Positions 50,058-58,792 of a stretch of DNA of 64,000 nt are shown piece after piece; positions within the stretch are counted from its first letter, which is position 1, and each line of letters starts with the position of its first letter. Origin of the DNA: Acidovorax sp. SUPP3334 (GTDB lineage Bacteria > Pseudomonadota > Gammaproteobacteria > Burkholderiales > Burkholderiaceae_C). Below the pieces are notes generated by a model. That model had not been told where the DNA came from. It did not search any database and was given only the letters and a program-made list of their open reading frames with translations. The position numbers and the translations under genes are program-made. The stretch lies in NCBI RefSeq assembly GCF_030159055.1, contig NZ_BQXQ01000017.1, positions 1 to 64,000 on the forward strand, read 5' to 3'.

Positions 50058-51341
50058 ATGTCGAGCAACTCCGAAAACGCCCCAGCTTTCGAGAACACCG
50101 CCCCCCAGGGGGATGACGAGGACTCGAGCAACCTGGCGATCATTGCGCGCCAGGCGATCGTGGACGAGCAGCGCGCCGTTTTCGGCTACGAGTTGTTCGA
50201 CCGCTCCACCGCATCCGACGCCCACACCGCCGCCAGCGATGCCGCCCTGCTCTTCAACGCCCTGTCGTACGCCGGCACCGAAGCCCTGGTGGGCAAGAAG
50301 ACGGTGTTCATCAACTGCACGCACGAAAGCCTTGCCGGCGGACACCTGGAACTGATCCATCCCGAAAAGGTGGTGCTGGAAGTGCCGCCGCTGGCCGATG
50401 GCGCCACGGCCGAAGAAATCGAAGGCCGAGTCTCCACGCTGGAAGGCCTGCGCACCCGGGGCTTTCGGCTGGCATTCAATCAGAACGTGTTGCGCCGCAC
50501 CTACGCTGCCTGGCTGCCGCTGGCCGCCTTCGTGAAGCTGGACATGCAGGCGTTCCGGCCCGAACTGGCCGAGCCGCTCGTCAAATTCGCCCGCGCCAAC
50601 TCCAAGGCCATCCTGGTGGCGGAAAAGGTGGAAACCGCCGAGCAGCATGAACGCATGTCGGCCCTCGGTGTGAAGCTGTTCCAGGGCTACTGGTTCGCCC
50701 AGCCTGCGCTGGTGAAGGCGCAGACGATCCGCCCTTCGCAAGCGACGATCATTCAGCTCATCAATCTGGTGCGCAAACAGGCAAGCACGGCAGAGATCGA
50801 GGAGCTGCTGAAGAAGGACCCCACGCTGTCCTTCAACCTGTTGCGGTTCATCAACTCGTCGGGCTTCGGCCTGTCGTGCGAGGTCACCTCGTTCCGCCAT
50901 GCGGTGATGATTCTGGGCTTGAAGAAGCTGTTCCGCTGGGCAGCGCTGCTCATGACCACGTCGCGCGCTGGCGGCTCTCCGCCGGCCGTGGGCCAGACCG
51001 CCGTGGTGCGCGGCCGCCTCATGGAACTGCTGGCGGCCGAACTGTTGCCGCCCGAAGAATGCGACAACGCCTTCGTGGTCGGCGTGTTCTCGCTGCTCGA
51101 CACCATGCTCGGCGTGCCGCTGGAAAAGGCCCTCGACTCGGTCGCCCTGCCCCAGCCCGTGATCGATGCGCTACTGCACGACACGGGTGTGTTCGCACCG
51201 TTTCTCGAACTCACCAAGGCCTGCGAAAGCGGCGACGAGGTGGCCTTCGCCCGTTCGGCCGAAGCCCTGCATCTGTCCAACCGGCAAGTGAACTGGGCCC
51301 ACTTGCAAGCGCTGACCTGGGCCGAAAGCCTGGGCGAATGA
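50058..51341 (+). CDS. EAL-HDOD signalling protein with degenerate EAL domain (paralogue 2)
   Basis: A 427-residue paralogue of the previous gene, with matching blocks throughout ([72 protein letters not shown]). The catalytic EAL loop is again replaced (RLAFNQNVLRR). It lies 75 bases after paralogue 1, a tandem duplication that has since diverged. Such EAL-HDOD proteins often relay cyclic di-GMP or other signals to motility or secretion, and a coupled pair could form a heterodimer. It converges on the AraC gene. Confidence 0.87.
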   Translation: MSSNSENAPAFENTAPQGDDEDSSNLAIIARQAIVDEQRAVFGYELFDRSTASDAHTAASDAALLFNALSYAGTEALVGKKTVFINCTHESLAGGHLELIHPEKVVLEVPPLADGATAEEIEGRVSTLEGLRTRGFRLAFNQNVLRRTYAAWLPLAAFVKLDMQAFRPELAEPLVKFARANSKAILVAEKVETAEQHERMSALGVKLFQGYWFAQPALVKAQTIRPSQATIIQLINLVRKQASTAEIEELLKKDPTLSFNLLRFINSSGFGLSCEVTSFRHAVMILGLKKLFRWAALLMTTSRAGGSPPAVGQTAVVRGRLMELLAAELLPPEECDNAFVVGVFSLLDTMLGVPLEKALDSVALPQPVIDALLHDTGVFAPFLELTKACESGDEVAFARSAEALHLSNRQVNWAHLQALTWAESLGE

Positions 51342-51363
51342 GCGGCAGGAACGGCTCCGCCCG

Positions 51364-52302
51364 TTAATCCGATGGCAACGGCGGGCTTTCGCCCCGTTGC
51401 CTTCGCCGGAACTCCGCGGGCGAGCAACCCACTTCCCGCTTGAAGAATTTGGTGAAATGGGTCGCTTCGTCAAAGCCCAGTCTGTCGGCGATCATGCCCA
51501 CGGGCAACTCGGTGTGTACCAGCAACCGCTTGGCTTCGAGATTGATCCGCGCGGCGATAAATGCTTTGGCGGTCGTCCCCGTAGCGGCGGCCAAAGACCG
51601 GCCCAAGCTCTTTTCGGTATAGCCCAGGTGGCTGGCGTAGTCGGCGACTTGGTGCCACCTGGCGAAGCGCTCTTCGACCAACGCCTGAAAGCGCTTGAAG
51701 CGCCGTGATGCCGCGGACGGCGGTGGCTCCACCGGCTGTTGCCTGGCTTGAAAGAGGTTCAGCCGGGCCAGCAGGGCGTGGAGTTGATGGCGCAGCAAGG
51801 CGTGCATGTGATCCAGGGCGGCGTCGAGATGCGTGTCATCGTGGATCTGTTGAATCGAACGGGTCACCGTTCGCAACCCGTCTCGATCCAACAGCACCTT
51901 TTCGGGCAACCTCCCCTGGCTCGGCACGAGCGAAAAATCGCCGGACACTCCAGCGGCGGGCACCGCAAACTCCGGGCGGAACAGGACGATCCAGCCATCC
52001 CATCCTTCGTCACGCCCGAGGTTATGGGCCTGCCCTGGCCGCAGCACCAGGAACGTTCCCTGGGCACAGGCAACCGGCTGGAAATCCACCCATTGGATGC
52101 ACTCTCCCCGGGTGATGCACACCAGCATGAAAAAGTCGTAGCGGTGCGTCGTTTGCACCTGTGCCTTGCCACCGCGGCGCCATAGCTCGCTGGCGGGATA
52201 CACCTCCAGATCGAACCGGTAGGGTGCCTTCGGGTCGTAGGGCAGCCGCCGAATGTCGGCCTGCAACGCGCTTTGCCGAGGCCGCTTCGCCGTCATCGTC
52301 AT
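51364..52302 (-). CDS. AraC-family transcriptional regulator
   Basis: A 312-residue regulator. The N-terminal half is a cupin-like sensing domain (YDFFMLVCITRGECIQWVDF, VLRPGQAHNLG), and the C-terminal 90 residues are the AraC double helix-turn-helix: YASHLGYTEKSLGRSLAAAT and then GMIADRLGFDEATHFTKFFK, REVGCSPAEFRRR. It is divergent from a small NTF2-like gene, 121 bases between starts, and two short palindromes lie there, so it probably regulates that gene or itself. The ligand is unknown. Confidence 0.9.
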   Translation of the reverse strand: MTMTAKRPRQSALQADIRRLPYDPKAPYRFDLEVYPASELWRRGGKAQVQTTHRYDFFMLVCITRGECIQWVDFQPVACAQGTFLVLRPGQAHNLGRDEGWDGWIVLFRPEFAVPAAGVSGDFSLVPSQGRLPEKVLLDRDGLRTVTRSIQQIHDDTHLDAALDHMHALLRHQLHALLARLNLFQARQQPVEPPPSAASRRFKRFQALVEERFARWHQVADYASHLGYTEKSLGRSLAAATGTTAKAFIAARINLEAKRLLVHTELPVGMIADRLGFDEATHFTKFFKREVGCSPAEFRRRQRGESPPLPSD

Positions 52303-52347
52303 CTGCGCCCCATCTTCTTTATGAATGTCCTAAAAGTACCATTGATT

Positions 52348-52386
52348 GTCGAGTTTCGACCGTTCAATTGGACTTCATCTGTCCAA
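52348..52386. promoter_or_regulatory. two palindromes between the AraC-type regulator and the NTF2-like gene
   Basis: GTCGA-GTT-TCGAC (52348-52360) and TTGGAC-N7-GTCCAA (52368-52386) lie in the divergent intergenic region, an unusual AT-rich patch. Either could be an operator for the AraC-type regulator, whose sites are usually direct repeats, so another regulator is also possible. No further support. Confidence 0.4.
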
Positions 52387-52423
52387 CAATGACCATTCAA
52401 AATTTCAAAGAGACGGAAACCTC

Positions 52424-52813
52424 ATGACCGGCCTCGACATTTCCAAAGCCTACATTCACGCAGTTCAGACCGGTGATCAGGCGGCCTTGGGTTCATTGAT
52501 TTCTCCCGACGTGATCTGGCACCAGCCCGGCAGCCACCAGTTTTCCGGTACCCACCGGGGAATGGCGCAAGTCGGCCCGATGCTGGGCAGGATGATGAAA
52601 ATCTCCAAGGGCACCTTCACGATCACCCATGCCAGCCATTACATGGCCAATGGCGATTGGGTCGCCGTTACCCTGGAGTTCGCCGGTGAAGCCAATGGCA
52701 TCACGATGAAGCAGCAAGGGCTTGACCTCCTGCGCATCGAGGGAGGCCGGATCGTCGAGGTCCGCCTTTTCTCCAGCGATCAAGCGCAGGAAGACCTGTT
52801 CTGGGGGCATTGA
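52424..52813 (+). CDS. NTF2-like (SnoaL-type) protein
   Basis: A 129-residue small alpha+beta barrel protein of the nuclear-transport-factor-2-like superfamily (SnoaL-related): opening helix SKAYIHAVQTGDQAALGSLI, then PDVIWHQPGSHQFSGTHRGM, with conserved-looking Trp-His and a beta-rich end (VAVTLEFAGEANGITMKQQG). Members include isomerases, cyclases and binding proteins; the reaction is unknown. It starts at ATG 52424, 121 bases from the divergent AraC-family start. Confidence 0.85.
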   Translation: MTGLDISKAYIHAVQTGDQAALGSLISPDVIWHQPGSHQFSGTHRGMAQVGPMLGRMMKISKGTFTITHASHYMANGDWVAVTLEFAGEANGITMKQQGLDLLRIEGGRIVEVRLFSSDQAQEDLFWGH

Positions 52814-52938
52814 GACTGAAACGGGCCCGCCTTTTTCAACGAATCCGCGCTGCCGAAGCTGGCCCATCGCAAGCAGCGCGTTTGCTCCAGCGGGCGGACG
52901 CACACCTGCCCTGTACCGGCCACCCAACGCCTTGCGAC

Positions 52939-53556
52939 TCAATTCATTTGAATGCCCGCCGCGCGAATGATGCGGGCGTTGTTCTGTGATTCGTCCGCGA
53001 TCTGCTTGGCGAAATCGGAGGCCTTGCCGCCCTGGGGCACGTTGTCGGTGGCCTCGAGCCGGGAGCGCATGTCGGGCAAGGCCAGGGCGTGGTTGATCTC
53101 GGCATTCAGCCGCTCCAGGATGGGCGCTGGCGTGCGGGCCGGCGCGAACACGCCGAACAGCGAGCTGACGTTGGCTGCGGGAATCCCCAATTCGGCCAGC
53201 GTCGGCACGTCGGGCAAGGTGTCGAGCCGAGCGGGTGCGCCGACCGCCAGCGCGCGCAGCTTGGCGGCCTTGATTTGCTGCATGACGGCGGGGCCGGCGT
53301 TGGTGGACAGTATTTCGAACTGCCCGCTGAGGGCATCGTTGAGCTGCTGGCCGCCGCCCTTGTAGGGTACGTGCGTGATCTGCACCTGCGTGGACTGCAT
53401 GATCTGCTCCAGCATGATGTGCCCGAGCGAAGCCAGTCCCGAAGTGGCCCAGCGGACCTCACCGGGCCTGGCTTTCGCCGTCGCAAGCAGCTGGCGGAAA
53501 TCCTTGGCCTGGTTCGACGGCGTGCCCAGCAGCAGCCGGCGGGAAGGATCGGTCAT
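52939..53556 (-). pseudogene. truncated Bug-family tricarboxylate-binding protein, N-terminus missing
   Basis: A 205-residue fragment of a periplasmic substrate receptor (tripartite tricarboxylate transporter type). It matches the C-terminal two thirds (KARPGEVRWATSGLASLGHI, ITHVPYKGGGQQLNDALSGQ, LPDVPTLAELGIP, FGVFAPARTPAPILERLNAE) but lacks the signal peptide and the first about 115 residues, including PxKPIRIVVPFPPGG. It opens with unrelated MTDPSRRLLLGTPSN. With no signal peptide it cannot reach the periplasm, so I call it a remnant. It lies downstream of xerD on the same strand. The complete Bug gene at 54641-55603 is a different member. Confidence 0.75.
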
Positions 53557-53653
53557 GAATGACTCCGGGTGCGCAAAAGAAACCCTGATTGTCCGCGCCT
53601 GCCGAACCTGCCAGCCCCTCGCGCGGCCCCGAGCCTGCAGATTCCACAGCCGC

Positions 53654-54556
53654 CTACCCGCGAGGATGGTGCTGCGCGTGCAGCGCCTTGAGCCGCTCGC
53701 GCGCCACGTGGGTATAGATGGTGGTGGTGGAGATGTCCGCATGGCCCAGCAGCAGTTGCACCACGCGCAAGTCGGCCCCGTGGTTGAGCAAATGCGTGGC
53801 GAAGGCATGGCGCAGCGTGTGGGGCGATAGTGGCACGGTGATGCCGGCCACCTGCGCCTGTTTCTTGACGATGACCCAGAACATCGCACGCGTCATGCCC
53901 GCTCCGCGCTGTGTCACGAAGAGATCATCGGTCTGCTGACCGCCCAGAATGGCGGCGCGGGCGTCGGACAGGTAGCGCTCCAGCCATGCGGCCGCTTCGT
54001 CACCGAACGGCACCAGCCGCTCCTTGCCGCCTTTGCCCATCACGCGCAGCACGCCTTCGCGCAGGCCCAGCTGAAACGTCTTGAGCGTCACCAGTTCGGT
54101 CACGCGCAGGCCGCTGGCGTACATCAGCTCAAGCATGGCGCGATCCCTCATGCCCAGCGGATTGCCCGTGTCCGGCGCGCGCAGCAAGGCCTCCACCTGG
54201 GCTTGCGACAGCGTCTTGGGCACCCGCAGCGGCTGGCGCGCGGCCTGCAGGCGAACGGTCGGATCGGCCACGATATGCCGCTCGCGCAGCGCCCAATGGA
54301 AGTAGCGGCGCAGCACGGTCAGGCGCCGGTTGGCCGACGTGGCGCGGGTCTGCGCGTGGCGCGCTGCGAAGTAGCCCTGCAGGTGGTGCTCTTGCGTGGC
54401 GTCGATGCGCAGCGGGGCGGGCGGCTGCTCCGCCAGCCACTGGGCATACAGCGTCAGGTCGCGCCGGTAGGCGGCCAGGGTGTTGCGCGAAAGGCCGTCC
54501 TCCAGCCACAGTGCGTCGATGAAAGTGTCGATGGAGGTCTGGCTATCGGGGAGCAT
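53654..54556 (-). CDS. xerD: site-specific tyrosine recombinase XerD
   Basis: A 300-residue tyrosine recombinase that resolves chromosome dimers at dif with XerC. The SAM-like core-binding domain ends near 105 and the catalytic domain carries R151 (ASGLRVTELV), K175 (MGKGGKERLV), H246 and R249 (HTLRHAFATHLL), H272 (LLGHADISTTTIYTHV) and nucleophile Y281. All active-site residues are present, so it is functional-looking. The length is standard. It starts just after the Bug gene's terminator region and precedes the truncated Bug fragment. Confidence 0.95.
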   Translation of the reverse strand: MLPDSQTSIDTFIDALWLEDGLSRNTLAAYRRDLTLYAQWLAEQPPAPLRIDATQEHHLQGYFAARHAQTRATSANRRLTVLRRYFHWALRERHIVADPTVRLQAARQPLRVPKTLSQAQVEALLRAPDTGNPLGMRDRAMLELMYASGLRVTELVTLKTFQLGLREGVLRVMGKGGKERLVPFGDEAAAWLERYLSDARAAILGGQQTDDLFVTQRGAGMTRAMFWVIVKKQAQVAGITVPLSPHTLRHAFATHLLNHGADLRVVQLLLGHADISTTTIYTHVARERLKALHAQHHPRG

Positions 54557-54574
54557 GGCAAAACCATAGCACGA

Positions 54575-54613
54575 TCAAAAAAAGAAAGGCCCGCGGGCAG
54601 TGCCTGCGGACCT
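54575..54613 (-). terminator. intrinsic terminator of the Bug receptor gene
   Basis: On the minus strand an imperfect hairpin, GGTCCGCAGGC and GCCCGCGGGCC with a 3-base loop, is followed by TTTCTTTTTTT. It lies 28 bases after the Bug stop and before xerD. Confidence 0.8.
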
Positions 54614-54640
54614 GGTCGGATGCTGCGATGCAGCGCGGTA

Positions 54641-55603
54641 TCAGTCCAGCGACAGCTTCTGCTTTTGCACCACCGTCTTGTAGACCTCGAACTCGGCCTT
54701 GATCTGCTCGGCGAACTGCTCAGGCGTGTTGCCGATGATGATCGATCCGGTGTCTTCGATGCGCTTGCGCACGGCGGGATCTTCCAGGGCCTTGCGCACG
54801 CCGGCGTTGATCTTGTCCACCACGTCCTTGGGTAGGTTCTTCGGGCCGAGGATGCCGTAATAGGCCATGCGGTTCACCGGCTCCAAGCCCACTTCCTTGA
54901 AGGTGGGCACGTTGGGCAACGCAGCCACGCGCTGGGGCGCCGCCACCACGATGGGCACCAGGCGGCCATCCTTGATGAAGGCCAGCGCCGAGGGCAGGTT
55001 GTCGAAGATCATCGGAACCTGGCCGGCCACCGTGTCGTTCAGGGCCGGACCGGCGCCGCGGTAGGGGATGTGCGTGACGAAGGTGTCGGTCAGGCTCTTG
55101 TACAGTTCCATCTGCAGATGGCCGATGCCGCCCGTGCCCGACGACGAGTACGAATATTTGCCGGGCACCTTCTTGATTTCGGCGGCGAACGACTTGTAGT
55201 CCTTGGCCGGAAAGCTGGGGTTCACCGCGATGATGTTCGGCGTGGCCGCGATGTTGATGATCGGGGTGAAGTCGGTCAGCGGGTTGTAGGGCGTCTTGGG
55301 GTTGATCGCAGGGTTGGCGGCCGTGGTGGACACGGTCGCGATGCCCAGCGTATAGCCGTCGGGCGTGGCCTTGGCCGTTTCGGCCGCACCCACGACGCCA
55401 CCGCCACCGGCCCGGTTGTCCACGATCACCGGCTGGCCCAGCGCGCGCGACAGCGGGTCGGAAATCACGCGGGCGATGATGTCCGTCGTGCCACCGGGCG
55501 CAAAGGGCACCACCAGCCGGATGGGTTTGGTGGGATAGCCTTGGGCCATGGCACTGCCAGTGGCCACGACGAGAGCCAGACCCACCCAGTTTCGGCGCTG
55601 CAT
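54641..55603 (-). CDS. Bug-family tripartite tricarboxylate transporter substrate-binding protein
   Basis: A 320-residue periplasmic binding protein with a signal peptide (hydrophobic residues 6-20, cleavage near AMAQG) and complete family marks: [94 protein letters not shown]. These proteins deliver carboxylates (citrate, nicotinate, others) to a TctAB-type permease or act in regulation; no TctA/TctB gene lies next to it, as is common for the many Bug genes of Comamonadaceae. AAGGAG precedes the ATG. The ligand is unknown. Confidence 0.92.
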   Translation of the reverse strand: MQRRNWVGLALVVATGSAMAQGYPTKPIRLVVPFAPGGTTDIIARVISDPLSRALGQPVIVDNRAGGGGVVGAAETAKATPDGYTLGIATVSTTAANPAINPKTPYNPLTDFTPIINIAATPNIIAVNPSFPAKDYKSFAAEIKKVPGKYSYSSSGTGGIGHLQMELYKSLTDTFVTHIPYRGAGPALNDTVAGQVPMIFDNLPSALAFIKDGRLVPIVVAAPQRVAALPNVPTFKEVGLEPVNRMAYYGILGPKNLPKDVVDKINAGVRKALEDPAVRKRIEDTGSIIIGNTPEQFAEQIKAEFEVYKTVVQKQKLSLD

Positions 55604-55848
55604 AGAAGTCTCCTTGTACTGCATGAACACGTTAAAACGATGGTGTGCATCCTAATCGCTGGCGCACGCCGATCGTGGTCCGCATTGCAGTCCACAGTGA
55701 GGGATTTCCCGCGCCATGACGGGCGGTTCCGAGCAGCAGAAAGGGGCTCAAACAGGAGCTGGAGGGTGGTGCGAGGCCGCTCCCGGCGAGGGGCGGCAAG
55801 TGAGTGGTTCGAACATGGTTCGGCGCTGGGCTTGGGGCAGGCTCCGAG

Positions 55849-56598
55849 TCAGGCCAGGGTGTCCCAGATCAGCTTGGCACCCACGAGCATGGTGCCAGCC
55901 AGAAACACTGTTTTCATTCGCGCAGGCGACAGCACCCTGGCCACCCAGGCGCCCAGCACACCGCCCAGTGCACAGCCGATGAAGAGGGGAATGCCCCACT
56001 GGAAATCGACCACCCCATGGGTGATGAAGGTCGTCACGGAAGACCCGATCACCAGCAGGTTGAGCCGCGTCATCACCGAAGCGCTGTCGGAAAACGACAG
56101 CCCGAAGAAATGCATCAGCGCAAAGATGAGAAACGTGCCGAACCCCGCGCCGAAGAATCCTGAATACACGCACAGCGCGAAAATGGTGGCGATCCCGGCA
56201 AGCGGCAGCTTGCTGGAGGCTTGCGGCTTGGCCGTGCTGGCGCAAAAGTCGGTGCGGTAGGTGATCCACAGCACGACCGCCATCATGGCGGCGACGAGAA
56301 TCCGCAACACCCGGTCATCGACGCCCGTGACGATCAGCGAGCCCATGATGGACCCCGCCACGGCCAGGGGCCACAGCACCCAGGGAATTTGTACCGGAGC
56401 GCTCACGGCCCGGCGATGGGCGAGCGTGCCGGTGAAGAACGAGCCCACGAGCGCGAACTTGACGGTGGCGATCGCCACCGCCGCCGAGTGCCCCATCAGC
56501 AGCAGCAGCGGCACCCCGATGGTCACGCCCCCGCCCACCGTGACGGCAACGCCCCCCACCAGCAGCCCCATCAGGGCCATTGCCCAGAGCATCACCAT
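55849..56598 (-). CDS. TauE/SafE-family anion exporter
   Basis: A 249-residue inner-membrane protein with about eight helices. The TauE/SafE repeats are visible as GGGVTIGVPLLLLMGHSAAV and SGFFGAGFGTFLIFALMHFF, with MTRLNLLVIGSSVTTFITHG near residue 178. Members export sulfite, sulfonate or organic acids. It overlaps the end of the carbamoyltransferase gene (start at 56598 inside its last codons), so they are one transcription unit, suggesting a product or substrate link with that enzyme. No direct evidence for the substrate. Confidence 0.85.
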   Translation of the reverse strand: MVMLWAMALMGLLVGGVAVTVGGGVTIGVPLLLLMGHSAAVAIATVKFALVGSFFTGTLAHRRAVSAPVQIPWVLWPLAVAGSIMGSLIVTGVDDRVLRILVAAMMAVVLWITYRTDFCASTAKPQASSKLPLAGIATIFALCVYSGFFGAGFGTFLIFALMHFFGLSFSDSASVMTRLNLLVIGSSVTTFITHGVVDFQWGIPLFIGCALGGVLGAWVARVLSPARMKTVFLAGTMLVGAKLIWDTLA

Positions 56599-57620
56599 GT
56601 GAGGGATGGCTCGTCGTTGCGCAGCACTTCGATGGCGCGGCGCGACATGGCATCGGCCATGTGCAGCCCGCCCGGGCCACCGCCGCCCCCGCTACCGCTG
56701 GAATGCGCCATGTAGCGGCGCAGCACGGCCATGCGCAGGGGCACGCCGTAGGCCGCCTGCAAAAAATACTTGTTCTGGGGCGTGGCGTCCACGTCGGTGT
56801 CCAGTTCTTCGGTGCGGGGCAGGCAGTGCATCACGGCCAGCCAGGGCGGCGCCTTGGCCAGCAATTCGCGGTGCACGCGGCACCGATCCAGTTGCCGCTG
56901 GTACAGCGCGCCATCGCTGAATTTTTCGCGCTGCACACGCACGACGTACAGCAGATCGACCTGCCCCATCATGGCCTGCACCGAGGCGTGCAGGCGGATG
57001 GGCCGGCCGGCTGCGGCGACCAGGGCGGCCGGCAGGGGACTGCCTTCGTCGGCCTCGTTGGCGGCATCGACGGCATGGAGTTCGATGTTGTTGAACAGCT
57101 TCAATCCGGCGAGCAGCGACTTGGCCGCGCGCGAGTACCGCAATCCCCCGACGAAACCCACACGCAGGCCGTCGATGGTGTCGAAGTGCTCGCGTGCGGT
57201 GTACAGGTCGATCAGGGTCTGGGTGGGGTGCCGGCCGAGCCCCTCGCCCGCGTTGATCAGCGGTACGTCGATGGTCTCGGTGATCTGCTCCATGACGCCA
57301 TGGTCCGGGTGCCTGGCGATGAGCGCATCGGCGTAGTAGCCCGCCATGCGGGTGGTGTCGAGCAGGCTCTCCCCCAGGCTCTGGCGGGTGCTGTGCATGT
57401 CGAAAACGCTCAGTACGCGGGCACCGAGCCGGTAGGCTGCGGATTCGAAACTCAACCGCGTTCGCGTGCTGGGCTGGCAAAACAGGGTGAAGACGATCCT
57501 TCCGGACAGCGCGTTTCCGAACGACTCGGGAAACCGGCGGATGTCATCGGCATCGGAGAACAGCGATTCGATGTCTTCGCGCGACAGATCTTCGATGGAA
57601 ATCAGATTTTTTGAGGCCAT
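56592..57620 (-). CDS. aspartate/ornithine carbamoyltransferase-family protein, non-canonical
   Basis: A 342-residue transcarbamylase. Carbamoyl-phosphate site residues are present: QPSTRTR (49-55), HPTQTLIDLY (131-140), and RVQREKF (228-234) which matches the aspartate-binding R-x-Q of PyrB. Two key marks differ: the 80s loop reads SLGESLLDT (81-89), lacking the Lys of PyrB's SLGKKGET, and HPLPR is HCLPR (265-269), as in ornithine transcarbamylases. The C-terminus adds a Ser/Gly-rich linker. It is probably not the pyrimidine enzyme; the acceptor is unknown. It overlaps a TauE/SafE exporter gene and faces a LysR regulator. Confidence 0.85.
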   Translation of the reverse strand: MASKNLISIEDLSREDIESLFSDADDIRRFPESFGNALSGRIVFTLFCQPSTRTRLSFESAAYRLGARVLSVFDMHSTRQSLGESLLDTTRMAGYYADALIARHPDHGVMEQITETIDVPLINAGEGLGRHPTQTLIDLYTAREHFDTIDGLRVGFVGGLRYSRAAKSLLAGLKLFNNIELHAVDAANEADEGSPLPAALVAAAGRPIRLHASVQAMMGQVDLLYVVRVQREKFSDGALYQRQLDRCRVHRELLAKAPPWLAVMHCLPRTEELDTDVDATPQNKYFLQAAYGVPLRMAVLRRYMAHSSGSGGGGGPGGLHMADAMSRRAIEVLRNDEPSLTW

Positions 57621-57657
57621 GCGCCCTCAATCATTGCAGCTCAGACAAACACAAGGC

Positions 57658-57688
57658 GCTATCGGTGCGCGCTTTGCGCACCGATAGC
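57658..57688. promoter_or_regulatory. 13-base-arm hairpin between the carbamoyltransferase and LysR genes
   Basis: A perfect inverted repeat GCTATCGGTGCGC / GCGCACCGATAGC with a 5-base loop, 38 bases before the carbamoyltransferase start. It lies in the divergent intergenic space of 190 bases and may be an operator for the LysR protein or an mRNA structure. The outer GCTATC/GATAGC resembles the first half of the repeated element of this genome. Confidence 0.5.
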
Positions 57689-57810
57689 AGCTTGCTACCT
57701 CCCTCCCGGCTTTATTCTTATCCTGGAGATTTTTTATGTGCGTTGAATATTGACGGCAATGCTTCCATAAGTGAAGATTTGCAGTCTTATACAAAACATA
57801 AGCTAAGCCT

Positions 57811-58731
57811 ATGGAACGTACCTTGGATCTCGATCAATTACGAACCTTCGCGCTGGTGCTGGAACTGGGGAGTTTTTCTGCTGCGGCACTTCGGCTGGGT
57901 GTGACCCAGCCTGCGGTGAGCCTGCAGGTGAGAAATCTGGAGCGCCGCCTTTCGGTCAGGCTCATCGAGCGGCTGGGCCGCCGCGTGGGGCCCACACCGG
58001 CAGGCGCCGATCTGCTGGCACATGTTCCGCATGTGTCGGCCGCAGTGGCCAACGCCGTGAGCGCCGCGACGTTCCACTCCGCGGGGGTCACCGGGCGGGT
58101 TCGCCTGGGCACGGGGCTGACCTCGTGCCTGTACCTGCTGCCGCCCATCCTGCATGACCTGCGGCGGCGCTATCCGTCGTTGAGCATCATCGTGAGCACC
58201 GGCAACACCGACGACTACGTGCGCCGCATCGAGGACAACTCGATCGACGCCGCCATCGTGACGCTGCCCATCGTCTCGCGGGCCGTGGCCGCCATTCCCA
58301 TCGTGCAAGACGAGTTGATGGCCATCTGCCGCCGCGGCACGTGCGATTGGCCGGCGGCGGTCACCCCGCAGATGCTGAACCAGTACCCGCTCGTGAAGTT
58401 CGAGCCGGGCAGCAGCACGCGCGGCATCGTCGATGCCTGGCTGAGCACCGGCGGCGGGGCGCCCCCGCCCGCTGCCGTGATGGAGTTCGACAGCGTCGAA
58501 GCCATCAAGGCGATGGTGGCGGCCGGGCTGGGCTGCAGCATCCTGCCGCGCATGGCCCTGTCGGGCTACAACCGCCGCAACGATGACCTGGAGCTGCGGC
58601 CCCTGGACCCGCCGCTGTACCGCACGCAAGCCATCATCACCCGCCACGACAAACCCATGAACCGGGGCTTGCAGAAAGTGATCGAGGCCATCGTCGAAGG
58701 CGGCAAGGCAGCGGCGCCACCGGGTCGCTGA
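57811..58731 (+). CDS. LysR-family transcriptional regulator beside the carbamoyltransferase
   Basis: A 306-residue regulator. Its HTH is LDLDQLRTFALVLELGSFSA, with AALRLGVTQPAVSLQVRNLE, and the substrate-binding domain continues with VRLGTGLTSCLYLLPPILHD and the VEAIKAMVAAGLGCSILPRM block near residue 240. The ATG has no strong ribosome site but MERTLDLDQLRTFAL is a standard LysR opening. It is divergent from the carbamoyltransferase/TauE pair with 190 bases between starts, which suggests control of that pair by a metabolite of the pathway. Confidence 0.9.
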   Translation: MERTLDLDQLRTFALVLELGSFSAAALRLGVTQPAVSLQVRNLERRLSVRLIERLGRRVGPTPAGADLLAHVPHVSAAVANAVSAATFHSAGVTGRVRLGTGLTSCLYLLPPILHDLRRRYPSLSIIVSTGNTDDYVRRIEDNSIDAAIVTLPIVSRAVAAIPIVQDELMAICRRGTCDWPAAVTPQMLNQYPLVKFEPGSSTRGIVDAWLSTGGGAPPPAAVMEFDSVEAIKAMVAAGLGCSILPRMALSGYNRRNDDLELRPLDPPLYRTQAIITRHDKPMNRGLQKVIEAIVEGGKAAAPPGR

Positions 58732-58792
58732 GGCGTCTCGCCCGCCGCGGCATCGGCCAAGGGGCGGACAGCCGCGCGTTATCCTGCACGCC

